From NCBI GenBank assembly GCA_937952395.1, contig CALFYV010000427.1, positions 1-9,423 of the forward strand: a DNA stretch of 9,423 nt. The letters run 5' to 3'. The notes beneath the pieces are model-generated. The model saw only the letters and a list, made by a program, of their open reading frames with translations. It was not told where the DNA came from and did not search any database. The position numbers and the translations under genes were made by a program. Position 1 is the first letter of the stretch. The number at the start of each line of letters is the position of its first letter. Positions 1 through 6,258 of this stretch are shown one piece after another. Origin of the DNA: an uncultured Bacteriovoracaceae bacterium. GTDB lineage: Bacteria > Bdellovibrionota > Bacteriovoracia > Bacteriovoracales > Bacteriovoracaceae.

Positions 1-130
1 CGGTTAATTGAGTAAAAAAGTTGAGCAATTGAGGGTTTAAAAACCTTAATAAATTCGATTAGTTACAAGTCAGTTTTGAAGGCTTTAAAAACGGCTGAAA
101 TAGGCTGCCCAGATTACTTCTCAAAATAGC

Positions 131-442
131 CTAAGCAGACTTTTCTAAGCTCACATTGTAGTTAAGCCCTTCTGCTATAAGTGAATCCCTAAGTGAGAAT
201 TCGATCATAGCTTTTTCAGGAAGATTAAGTCTTTTACCAATTTTAGCTGCTCTAGAGGGAGAAGGAATTCTGCGGCCTTTTTCGATATCACATAAGTTCT
301 GTACCGAAAATCCTAACTTTTTTGCGAATTCAGCTTGGGTTTTTCCTTCGGATTCCCTAAAGGCTTTAATCACTTCTCCGAATGATAAAGTGCCATATTC
401 TTTTTCAAGTTGTGTAAAATATGAGTTGTTTTTAGTATTCAT
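131..442 (-). CDS. Solitary XRE-family HTH regulator (HigA-type antitoxin-like)
   Basis: A 103-residue DNA-binding protein. A helix-turn-helix of the XRE/Cro type spans about residues 22-75, with the recognition region around TQAEFAKKLGFSVQNLCDIE (residues 35-54). It is followed by a short helical part and a tail resembling the AGLKYKV-type end of a widespread antitoxin-like regulator family. The start is set by an AGAGGTG Shine-Dalgarno a few bases before ATG. Family members often follow a RelE/HigB-type toxin gene, but here 154 bp of non-coding DNA containing a promoter lies upstream, so no toxin partner is visible. It probably represses its own promoter through the inverted repeat at 466-494. 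Assignment as an HTH regulator is secure; a role as antitoxin is inference. Confidence 0.9.
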   Translation of the reverse strand: MNTKNNSYFTQLEKEYGTLSFGEVIKAFRESEGKTQAEFAKKLGFSVQNLCDIEKGRRIPSPSRAAKIGKRLNLPEKAMIEFSLRDSLIAEGLNYNVSLEKSA

Positions 443-465
443 GTTTGTTCACCTCTGTAATAATC

Positions 466-494
466 GAATAACACTTCTTCTTGAAGTACTATTC
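466..494 (-). promoter_or_regulatory. Inverted-repeat operator of the XRE gene
   Basis: The arms GAATAACACTTC (466-477) and GAAGTACTATTC (483-494) pair at 10 of 12 positions around a 5-base centre. The repeat overlies the -35/-10 region of the XRE gene and sits 24 bases before its start codon, the expected place for autorepression. Binding by the adjacent regulator is inference. Confidence 0.6.
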
Positions 495-496
495 AA
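468..496 (-). promoter_or_regulatory. Candidate promoter of the XRE gene
   Basis: Read on the minus strand, TTGAAT (491-496) and TGTTAT (468-473) are separated by exactly 17 bases, each matching its sigma-70 consensus hexamer at 4 of 6 positions. A perfect TTGACA lies just upstream but has no -10 at a usable distance. The promoter lies almost wholly inside the operator-like inverted repeat. Confidence 0.45.
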
Positions 497-596
497 TGTC
501 AAAAAATAGTGATGCAAATTAGAAGCTAAGTTTGGTTTTTATAAAGTGTTGAATTCATTAGACGCAAATAGGACAAAAAGAAAAAAGTTCTATCAA

Positions 597-1178
597 TTAC
601 TTCTCAAAACCCTTCAGGTCGCTGAAATTCACACTAAGGCCAACCATAAAAGATTCATTTTTACTTAATCTCGCAGCAGCTGGAATTAAAGGGTTTTCGA
701 TTTTTTCAATAGAGTCGACTCGGTAGCGTATAAAGAAGCTCCCTTTTTTTCCGCTATATCTCAGATCAGCTTCACCATAACCACCACTGCGCCCATCAAC
801 TCGGGTAACAACGTCATCAGGCGTACCATTATTAGTTGTGACATTTGATCGAGTGGTCGTCACGCCGGTTGCAGCAGTTAAGAATCTGCCAAAAAAAAGT
901 CTCATGCCCAGAGAGTATTGTTTATCTTCATATTCAGCTTTTGTTAATGAACCCACCGCCTGGCCGCTGTTAAGTCCATAGTGTTTATCTTCAAATGTCC
1001 CTTCCAGCGCAAGAAAGCCAAACCTCTTTCCCACTTTTACTCCTGTGGTATATCCAGTGTATTCAGCTTCACCTCCAGTGCTTTCACCTTTGACCAAGCC
1101 TGCAAAAACCTGAGAATAAAAGGTGGCTTTTGCCTGATAGGAGAGTAGAGCAAAGAATAATCCAATGAGTAATTTCAT
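597..1178 (-). CDS. Small outer-membrane beta-barrel protein
   Basis: A 193-residue exported protein. Residues 1-18 form a Sec signal peptide with hydrophobic core LLIGLFFALLSY and an AKA cleavage motif. The mature part shows alternating hydrophobic/polar strands rich in Gly, Tyr and Phe (for example FYSQVFAGLVKG, YSLGMRLFFG, GSFFIRYRVDSI and a final SFMVGLSVNFSDL strand), as expected for an 8-stranded outer-membrane barrel. The last residue is Lys, not the usual aromatic, a few residues past the final strand. AAAGGAT precedes the ATG. No specific family is recognised; it may be a structural porin-like or OmpX/OmpW-sized protein. It looks like host-type coding sequence rather than mobile cargo. 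Confidence 0.8.
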   Translation of the reverse strand: MKLLIGLFFALLSYQAKATFYSQVFAGLVKGESTGGEAEYTGYTTGVKVGKRFGFLALEGTFEDKHYGLNSGQAVGSLTKAEYEDKQYSLGMRLFFGRFLTAATGVTTTRSNVTTNNGTPDDVVTRVDGRSGGYGEADLRYSGKKGSFFIRYRVDSIEKIENPLIPAAARLSKNESFMVGLSVNFSDLKGFEK

Positions 1179-1719
1179 ATAATCCTTTATCCAAATTATA
1201 TGGGCAAGTGTTTGGTTGGATAAGGAAGAAAAATTTGCTTTGTGGGGAAAAATTCAAAAAAGTTATTTTTTACTATAATGAAACGAGAAAAGCGATTATT
1301 GATTTGATGTCTCTGACATAACTTGAAATAGTTTTACTTAGTATAATATAAATATTAACCGAGCTAAACAATTTTAAAAAAAATAATAGAAATAGCTAAG
1401 TTTAAAAAAAGCATAAGAATGCTTAATGCAATAATAAGTTTATTTTTTTTAATTAAAGTTCGATTAGATTCGATTTTTAAATATGAAAAAAAACGAAAAA
1501 AAATGTTAATTTTAATTACTGCATAAACAAATAAAAATATGCAAAATGAAACCTGTACGAGCATATTAGAGAGTTTAATGTTTAAATATAAATGAAGAGC
1601 TAATATGATGGAAGTTGACCATAGAGCTATATAGGGACATAAGACTGTACCTTATTTACGCAGGCCTACATGAGGGCTGTATGAATTATTAATGAGTTAG
1701 TTTAGTTTTGTGTAGAATA
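1179..1719. other. Gene-poor AT-rich stretch
   Basis: This 541-bp interval holds only one weak ORF (1364-1564, minus strand). Next to the barrel gene, CATATAAT (1176-1183) and ATTATATG (1195-1202) form a perfect inverted repeat including the barrel gene's start codon. The 16-base word at 1390-1405 recurs inverted at 9287-9302. No RNA gene, clear terminator or further coding sequence was seen. Confidence 0.5.
1364..1564 (-). CDS. Possible two-helix membrane microprotein
   Basis: A 66-residue frame with two hydrophobic segments, about residues 4-27 and 43-65, joined by a basic loop containing KKNK. That hairpin topology is sensible for a small inner-membrane protein. Against it, there is no Shine-Dalgarno sequence before the ATG, no promoter was found, and AT-rich DNA easily gives Phe/Ile/Leu/Lys-rich chance frames. 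No family is recognised. It could equally be non-coding. Confidence 0.3.
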   Translation of the reverse strand: MLVQVSFCIFLFVYAVIKINIFFRFFSYLKIESNRTLIKKNKLIIALSILMLFLNLAISIIFFKIV

Positions 1720-1896
1720 TTATGAATAAAGTTGAAAATTTTGTGGTTTTGCTACTTTCTCATCATCAGCAGGTTGCTCTTTAATCTTGTCTATAATAGC
1801 ATCCACCACTTCAGCAGCGGTGGTACCCTTTTGAATCCTCTTCAGCTCCTTAATGGCCTTTTCTAATTCTTCTCTTTCTTTTGATTTTTGTGACAT
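1720..1896 (-). CDS. Small charged protein, 58 residues, unknown function
   Basis: A short gene beginning MSQKSKEREELEKAIKELKR and ending with an acidic stretch (ADDE) and NFQLYS. Residues 3-20 are highly charged and suited to an amphipathic helix; residues about 24-40, including TTAAEVVDAI, suggest a second helix. It has an excellent Shine-Dalgarno (AAGGAG, 5 bases before ATG), an extended -10 upstream, and more GC-rich codons (GCC, CTG, ACC, GTG) than the surrounding DNA, all of which argue for real translation. No family is recognised and no partner gene adjoins it; the insertion sequence lies directly upstream. Confidence 0.7.
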   Translation of the reverse strand: MSQKSKEREELEKAIKELKRIQKGTTAAEVVDAIIDKIKEQPADDEKVAKPQNFQLYS

Positions 1897-1917
1897 AAAA
1901 TCTCCTTGCTTGTTGCC

Positions 1918-1926
1918 ATTCTAGCA
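1918..1926 (-). promoter_or_regulatory. Extended -10 promoter of the 58-residue gene
   Basis: On the minus strand the bases read TGCTAGAAT, an extended -10 (TGn plus TAGAAT, 5 of 6 to consensus). No good -35 is present, as is common for extended -10 promoters. The predicted start of transcription near 1911 gives a short leader that still contains the AAGGAG ribosome binding site. Confidence 0.4.
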
Positions 1927-1979
1927 CAGCTTGAAGCATGGTAACCGGTGGCATTTACTATATTAAAATTAAATTGTCA

Positions 1980-3150
1980 CTCTATAGCTTGGTTCTATCA
2001 ATGGAAATTTCAAAAATGAAAAATTGTTTGTAGCAGTTACCGATCCTCAAAACCTCAAGCAGCAAGTTTATCGTGAGTTTTATAACTCTCTGTAATTCTG
2101 TAATAAATATGATGAAGACCTGACAGAACAGACTTTGATTTAACCGCACCCAGATAATTTTTCTTTCTAGTATATGGAGTTTTTCTATTAAGCCCTAGAT
2201 GTGGACGGTGATTATTATAGTATTCTTTATACTCTATGAGTAATTTTCGTGCCTGTTTTTCATTTACAATAATAACTTGGTTTAAAAGCTCAGCTCTGAT
2301 ACTTCTAATTACTCTTTCACAATATCCGTTTTGCCAAGGTGATTTTAACGATGTTGGCATATCTTGAATTTCTTCTGATTTTAAAATTGTTTTTAAAATA
2401 TTTCCATATATCGCATCATTATCGCGTATTAAGTATTTTGGTTTTCTATCAAAAAAAACCTCTTTAAGTTGATTGCAAAGCCAAAACTGTGTTGGATGAT
2501 AAGTCACATTCATATGGACAATTTCTCTATTCTTCAGATTCATCAAAACAAAGCAATATAAAATTCTAAAATGAATTGTAGGAATGACAAAAAAGTCCAT
2601 AGCAAAAATATCATCAAAATGATTATGAATAAAAGTTTGCCAGGTTTGAGTTGATTTTCTATTTGTGAATTTTTTTGGCATATATCTACTTACAGTTGCT
2701 TCACTCACATTAAAACCAAGATATATAAGCTCACTCATAATTCTCGGAGCTCCCCAGTTATTTTCTTGTGCCATTTTCATAACCAAATCTCGAATTTCTA
2801 TATTAACTTTTGGACGACCTCCACGACATTTTATTTTCCAGTAAAATTTAAAAAGATTGCGGTGCCATTTAACTACTGTTTCTGGCTTAACAATAATCAA
2901 AAGCTCTTTCCAATTTTCTATGTATTTACTTGCAAAGGCCCAAAAAATGCGCTCCTTCATTTTGATCTTAGGTTTAATTTTCTGCTTAAATTTGAAATTA
3001 GATAATTGTTGTCTCAAAATAATATTTTCGATTTTTAAATTTCTCATTTCTTTATTTAATAAAATTAAATACCAATGCTTCAAAAATGAAGTTATTAGAA
3101 ATAAAAAATCAATCATGATTTCTTATCGTCACCAAACCTGAGCTATAAAG
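1980..3150 (-). mobile_element. Insertion sequence with DD35E (rve) transposase
   Basis: The element carries one complete transposase gene. Candidate terminal inverted repeats are CTCTATAGCT (1980-1989) and, inverted, CTTTATAGCT (3150-3141), matching 9 of 10 bases, with weaker similarity inwards (TGGT-type bases follow in both). They give an element of about 1.17 kb, right for a 353-residue transposase. No convincing target-site duplication is visible, so the exact ends are uncertain by several bases. It lies directly behind the stop codon of the zinc-ribbon gene at 3151. Confidence 0.5.
2055..3116 (-). CDS. Integrase-core (rve) transposase, DD35E
   Basis: A 353-residue transposase of the single-ORF group related to IS3/IS481, which cuts and joins the ends of its own element. 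In order: an N-terminal helical part with ENIILRQQL (30-38); a helix-turn-helix region with VKPETVVKWHR (76-86) and GRPKVN; WGAPRIMSEL (121-130); then the RNase-H-like catalytic core. The acid triad is D174 (AMDFF), D232 (IRDNDAIYG) and E268 (PWQNGYCERVIRSIR), with exactly 35 residues between the second D and the E. YYNNHRPHLGLNRKTP (299-314) is the usual C-terminal motif. The frame is full length with no frameshift, so the gene may be active. The ribosome binding site (GATAAG) is weak, as is usual for transposases. Confidence 0.93.
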   Translation of the reverse strand: MIDFLFLITSFLKHWYLILLNKEMRNLKIENIILRQQLSNFKFKQKIKPKIKMKERIFWAFASKYIENWKELLIIVKPETVVKWHRNLFKFYWKIKCRGGRPKVNIEIRDLVMKMAQENNWGAPRIMSELIYLGFNVSEATVSRYMPKKFTNRKSTQTWQTFIHNHFDDIFAMDFFVIPTIHFRILYCFVLMNLKNREIVHMNVTYHPTQFWLCNQLKEVFFDRKPKYLIRDNDAIYGNILKTILKSEEIQDMPTSLKSPWQNGYCERVIRSIRAELLNQVIIVNEKQARKLLIEYKEYYNNHRPHLGLNRKTPYTRKKNYLGAVKSKSVLSGLHHIYYRITESYKTHDKLAA

Positions 3151-3390
3151 TTAAGTTTTATAAAACCTAGTGATTTCAAGAAGTACGAGGTTTTGAGGAA
3201 CGACAATTAATAAAAAGCTTATAATTATTAGAACTAAGAAAAGAATTACGGATTGAACTTTTAGAGATAGACGATAATTTTTCCCACATGAATTACAATT
3301 TACATCCGTTAAATAGGTTAAAGCTGGATTTATATATCTACCTATGATAATTTCATTTCCACAATTGATACATTTTCTGACTTCATTCAT
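3151..3390 (-). CDS. CxxC zinc-ribbon membrane protein behind the Rhs tip
   Basis: A 79-residue protein. C7xxC10 and C32xxC35 (21 residues apart) make a zinc ribbon resembling the cxxc_20_cxxc group (TIGR04104). One strong transmembrane helix follows at about residues 44-66. The ATG at 3390 is chosen over a start 24 bases further upstream because GGGAAG stands 8 bases before it; this start lies only 5 bases after the Rhs-tip stop codon. By position it is a candidate immunity protein for the Rhs tip, but zinc-ribbon membrane proteins are not a typical immunity family, so this is inference. The end of the frame abuts the insertion sequence, which may have removed a second membrane helix. Confidence 0.65.
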   Translation of the reverse strand: MNEVRKCINCGNEIIIGRYINPALTYLTDVNCNSCGKNYRLSLKVQSVILFLVLIIISFLLIVVPQNLVLLEITRFYKT

Positions 3391-3395
3391 ATTTA

Positions 3396-4262
3396 CTACT
3401 TCCCAGCCTCGCAACCAGCAGAAGCTGCATCTTTTTCAAGTAAAGCAATGCCTGAAAGAAAAGCGATGTTCCCCGCTCCCCACAATGCAATTGTATACGG
3501 AAAGCCAATTGGAATAAAGAGACCAAGTGCTAAGTTTTTTGCTGTCCACCCATATTTAGCATATTTAAGCTGAGTAATTTTAGTTGCTATACCTGCGCAC
3601 ACGGTCTTTTCTGCAGTTTCTCCAGCAATTCCTCGACCTATTTGTTCTAATTGTGTAAATTTGTCGATTGCTCCTCTGAGTCCTCCTAAAGCACCAAAGA
3701 CTGCTCCCACAATTGCGCCCAGTTTTCTCAATTCACTCGATTCTTCTCGGCTTCCACCAAGTAATCTATTAAAGCCATATGCTAAATCTCCCCCTATTAA
3801 ACCTCCTGTAATTCCACCAAGTATTGGTCCTACAAATAAACCTGCGGGACCTAATACAGAAACTGCTGCAACTCCAATCGCATAGCCAATTCCAAAAGTT
3901 ACAACGGCTGTTAATGCAAGAGCAACAAAGTTTCGGAATTTAAATAACCCCGTAGGATCAGTGTAATTTATTGGGTTATTACCCGCATATGTATATTTGT
4001 TTATTATAGAAACGCTATCCTCGGGTGAACCGGGATGCGGATCTTCTTGCAAAAACCTACCAACCGAACTGTCATAATAACGTGCACGGTTATAACTAAG
4101 CCCACTCTCATGATCGTGCTCACGTCCAGCAAAACCGTAGCTCGTATTAATAATCGGATTATTGGTAATGTCTTGATTAAGCGAATTGTAAATATTGGTC
4201 AATTTACCATAACTCGAATAGGCATAGGATTGGGTGATTTGCTCTAACTTGTAACTAGCAAT
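3396..4262 (-). pseudogene. Orphan Rhs C-terminal tip with hydrophobic toxin-like domain
   Basis: This is the 3' end of an Rhs/YD-repeat toxin gene. The open frame begins just after a TAA at 4263-4265. Residues encoded from 4259 down continue the Rhs pattern (SYAYSSYGKLTN, then YGFAGREHDHESGLSYNRAR, GRFLQEDP, NKYTYAGNNPINYTDPTGLF), ending in the DPTG signature that separates the conserved core from the variable toxin. About 180 residues follow, rich in Gly and Ala, with long hydrophobic stretches (about 92-145, 162-180 and 222-255, counting from the TTG at 4202), so a membrane-acting rather than nuclease toxin is likely. The YD-repeat shell (usually more than 1,000 residues) is missing. There is no ATG anywhere in the frame and no ribosome binding site before the TTG, so it is probably silent unless recombined. 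Confidence 0.8.
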
Positions 4263-4344
4263 TTATAATATTTTAATGACTTAGCTTAGGAAGATTTTGC
4301 GAATATTGGATGCTTTGATTAATTTTGTGGAAGAAAGTTGGAAT

Positions 4345-4794
4345 TTAGAAATTCTCAATTAGCTCATCAAGAAATTCATTAACATGTGGAAACTCATCTT
4401 CCTGAATTTTTAATACATCAAAGCTTCCATCTTGTTTGTAGATATGTTTGTGATGATAAGGTCTATGTCCGTGCTCTGAACAATAACGGATAATGTTTCC
4501 TCCGATTTTTGAATCAGCGTATCTCGCATGGTAAGAATAGGTAAAGGTTTTTGCTGTTGGAATTTTTCCACTTCTATCTATTTCAACATCTTTATGAATT
4601 TTAACTTTTATCCAATTTCCTTTTTTCGTTAAGATTTTAAAGTCTTCAACTTCGAGTTCTAGATAATTTTCGGTAATTAGTTTCTCTGTATAAATTTTGG
4701 GTGCTTCTTGCCCTTCTTGATAGTTTGCCAATATTTGTCTGTGAATATCAAGGTAATTGCTTAGATGATTTCTGCCATGCTTTTTCTTGAACAT
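4345..4794 (-). CDS. TumE/DUF6516-like toxin candidate
   Basis: A 149-residue soluble protein with no signal peptide. The C-terminal half carries YSYHARY (86-92), NIIRYCSEHGH (100-110) and HHKHIY (114-119), followed by a PHVNEFLDEL end (136-145). This run of Arg, Tyr and His motifs resembles TumE (DUF6516), the toxin of a two-gene toxin-antitoxin system. The N-terminal 80 residues are longer than in most TumE proteins as I recall them. The gene begins 10 bases after the stop codon of its neighbour, without its own Shine-Dalgarno, which suggests translational coupling in an antitoxin-first operon. Family assignment is by motif memory only; another small His-rich DUF family is possible. Confidence 0.6.
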   Translation of the reverse strand: MFKKKHGRNHLSNYLDIHRQILANYQEGQEAPKIYTEKLITENYLELEVEDFKILTKKGNWIKVKIHKDVEIDRSGKIPTAKTFTYSYHARYADSKIGGNIIRYCSEHGHRPYHHKHIYKQDGSFDVLKIQEDEFPHVNEFLDELIENF

Positions 4795-4804
4795 TTAAAT
4801 ACTT

Positions 4805-5065
4805 TTATTTTTGAAATGAATGAATAGCCTTGGAGTACTTGATAACCTTAAAGAAATCAGAATTATCCTCATTGGAAGACTCAGCATGTTCAATTAGCTT
4901 TTCAATACTTAACGAGTATTTACTCGCCAATACTTCCATTTGTCTTTTAGAATGGTTTACATATTCTTCAGTAGAAGAAAATAAAGGTTTTTGAAGCAAA
5001 ATTTCTTCTGCAGTTTTACCTTCAGTAGAGGAAAATTTATCAAGTGGTTTTCTTTTTAATCCCAT
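4805..5065 (-). CDS. Small protein upstream of TumE-like gene, candidate antitoxin
   Basis: An 86-residue, probably helical, soluble protein. The basic start MGLKRKPLDK is followed by TAEEILLQKP, a Ser/Thr-Glu stretch (SSTEEYVNH), a helix around residues 38-62 (SKRQMEVLASKY, SIEKLIEHAE) and an acidic SSNEDNSD patch. The start at 5065 is preferred to an ATG 42 bases upstream because AGGAGA lies 6 bases before it and the promoter's -10 lies between the two candidate starts. It shares an operon with the TumE-like gene and occupies the antitoxin position. It does not look like the usual HTH-type TumA antitoxin, and no family is recognised; its role is inferred from position only. Confidence 0.7.
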   Translation of the reverse strand: MGLKRKPLDKFSSTEGKTAEEILLQKPLFSSTEEYVNHSKRQMEVLASKYSLSIEKLIEHAESSNEDNSDFFKVIKYSKAIHSFQK

Positions 5066-5071
5066 AAAAAA

Positions 5072-5077
5072 TCTCCT
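5072..5077 (-). promoter_or_regulatory. Ribosome binding site deciding the start at 5065
   Basis: AGGAGA on the minus strand, 6 bases before the ATG at 5065-5063. It selects this start over the upstream in-frame ATG at 5107. Confidence 0.75.
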
Positions 5078-5089
5078 AAATTCAAGGTC

Positions 5090-5118
5090 AGTATAGCAGA
5101 ATATCAAATATATACCAA
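5090..5118 (-). promoter_or_regulatory. Strong sigma-70-like promoter of the toxin-antitoxin-like operon
   Basis: Read on the minus strand: TTGGTA (5113-5118, 4 of 6 to -35 consensus), a 17-base spacer ending in TGC, and TATACT (5090-5095, 5 of 6 to -10 consensus), making an extended -10. Transcription would start near 5083, giving a leader of about 18 bases that includes the AGGAGA site. This is the best promoter in the window. Confidence 0.65.
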
Positions 5119-5208
5119 GCTTGAAATATTCATAATATCAGCAGGTTAGCAGTTTGTCATTTTTGAATAACATGAAAATTTTATAATTGCTCAGAGATAA
5201 GGATTGGT

Positions 5209-5550
5209 TTATTTTTCCATATATTTTCTATAGGCTTTAGACAGTGATGAGTTTTCATGATCTTTTATATCTTCTAAGCTCAGAGGACCTTTGTCGTGAA
5301 TACATTTTAATAATTTGTAATAATCAATTGCAATATATGCAGGATCAATTAAGTATGTTGATGAATTTCCGCGTTCTGCTGCTTTAATAACAATTTCCGT
5401 TTTATATTTTGCTACAGAAATAGCTTCTTTCAATAATTCTTCTTTTAATCTTGCTCGTCTTTCAAAGATTGAATTAACAACAACCATTATCGATGAAACG
5501 ATTGTTGCAACACTTGCTGAAGTCAAAATTTGTGCTGTTAATTCACTCAT
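5209..5550 (-). CDS. Small N-terminally membrane-anchored protein
   Basis: A 113-residue protein with one N-terminal hydrophobic helix (about residues 8-28, VATIVSSIMVVVNSIF), then a strongly basic and helical segment (ERRARLKEELLKEAISVAKYKTEIVIKAAE region, 29-58) and a cytoplasmic tail with LSLEDIKDHENSS. The layout, one anchor then a charged amphipathic helix, recalls small phage and accessory proteins of unknown function, but no family is assigned. AAGGAA stands about 13 bases before the ATG, rather far. It is transcribed divergently from the serine recombinase gene. Confidence 0.6.
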   Translation of the reverse strand: MSELTAQILTSASVATIVSSIMVVVNSIFERRARLKEELLKEAISVAKYKTEIVIKAAERGNSSTYLIDPAYIAIDYYKLLKCIHDKGPLSLEDIKDHENSSLSKAYRKYMEK

Positions 5551-5568
5551 ATCGCCAACTTTCCTTGC

Positions 5569-5606
5569 GGCCTTTAAAATAACTTAAACCCGTAAAGGCC
5601 CGTAAA
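5569..5606. repeat. Inverted plus direct repeats in the divergent spacer
   Basis: GGCCTTTA (5569-5576) and TAAAGGCC (5593-5600) form a perfect 8-base inverted repeat. CCCGTAAA occurs twice as a direct repeat, 5589-5596 and 5599-5606, with a 10-base period, one helical turn. The site sits between the membrane-protein gene and the serine recombinase, so it could be a recombination (res-like) site or an operator of either gene. Confidence 0.45.
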
Positions 5607-5659
5607 TTCTTCACATTATGTTTACTATCGGTCTTCGATTATGATGGCCTCAATCAAAA

Positions 5660-5665
5660 GTGAGG
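5660..5665 (+). promoter_or_regulatory. Ribosome binding site deciding the recombinase start
   Basis: GTGAGG lies 5 bases before the ATG at 5671 and makes that start more likely than the tandem ATGs at 5641 and 5644, which have no such site. Confidence 0.6.
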
Positions 5666-5670
5666 TATCT

Positions 5671-6258
5671 ATGAAGAAAGTAGCTCTCTATGTAAGAACA
5701 AGTACGGATAAACAAGCGAAAGGATTAGAATCTCAGCTGCGTTCACTAAAAGAATTTTGTCGTAGTAAAGAAATCTTAAACTATGAGATATATCAAGACT
5801 TCGGTGTATCTGGTGCCAAGTCATCTCGTCCACAATTGGACGAATTGATGAGGACAGCTAGAGACGAGAATATTAGCACTGTTATCGTTTATAGCTTCTC
5901 ACGCTTTGCTCGTTCCACTAAACATCTACTGGAAGTATTGGAAGAGTTTAGAAGTTTGAACGTGAACTTTGTTAGCATGACTGAAAATGTAGATACCTCA
6001 ACTGCAGTAGGCACGGCTTTTTTCACGATTATTGCAGCTATCGCACAACTTGAAAGAGAGTTAATTAGTGAGCGTGTGAAGAACGGATTACTCAATGCTC
6101 GGGCAAAAGGTAAAACGCTTGGCAGAAAAACCACCAGAAATTCAGAACTTATAAGAGAGCTACATAGGCAAGGTTTTAGCTATAGGAAAATAGCAACGCT
6201 CGCGAAGTGTTCTGTCGCCACAGTTCATAGAGATCTCTTGAGTGTTACACAAAGGTAA
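5671..6258 (+). CDS. Small serine recombinase (resolvase/invertase family)
   Basis: A 195-residue site-specific recombinase of the Hin/gamma-delta resolvase type, which cuts DNA through a serine-phosphate intermediate to resolve, invert or integrate DNA. The catalytic domain has VALYVRTSTDKQ with R9 and nucleophile S11, then FGVSGAKSSRPQLDELM (44-60), YSFSRFARS (74-82) with R78 and R81, TAVGTAFFTIIAAIAQLERE (111-130) leading into the long helix, and RAKGKTLGRK. A C-terminal helix-turn-helix follows (residues about 158-190, IRELHRQGFSYRKIATLAKC). Length is normal. The Asp usual in the LDRLGR motif is Ser here (SFSRFAR), as in many relatives. It diverges from the gene at 5550. Confidence 0.93.
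   Translation: MKKVALYVRTSTDKQAKGLESQLRSLKEFCRSKEILNYEIYQDFGVSGAKSSRPQLDELMRTARDENISTVIVYSFSRFARSTKHLLEVLEEFRSLNVNFVSMTENVDTSTAVGTAFFTIIAAIAQLERELISERVKNGLLNARAKGKTLGRKTTRNSELIRELHRQGFSYRKIATLAKCSVATVHRDLLSVTQR

Noticed and set aside
1..130. Coding sequence or strong terminator at the left edge
   Set aside because: All frames contain early stops. Short palindromes (GGTTT/AAACC at 34-45, TAGGCT/AGCCTA at 101-133) are too weak to call a terminator.
2766..3141. Plus-strand open frames opposite the transposase (79 and 94 codons)
   Set aside because: They lie wholly or mostly antisense to a complete transposase with all its motifs, and have no ribosome binding site or family resemblance.
3661..4247. 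Plus-strand open frames opposite the Rhs tip
   Set aside because: Low-complexity Pro/Ser-rich translations caused by the Gly-rich antisense strand; the minus strand carries clear Rhs motifs.
5641..5670. Earlier ATG starts for the serine recombinase
   Set aside because: The 10 extra residues precede the conserved N-terminal strand of the family, and the only Shine-Dalgarno stands before the ATG at 5671.
5889..6134. Minus-strand frame inside the serine recombinase gene
   Set aside because: Antisense shadow of the conserved catalytic domain, with no start signal.
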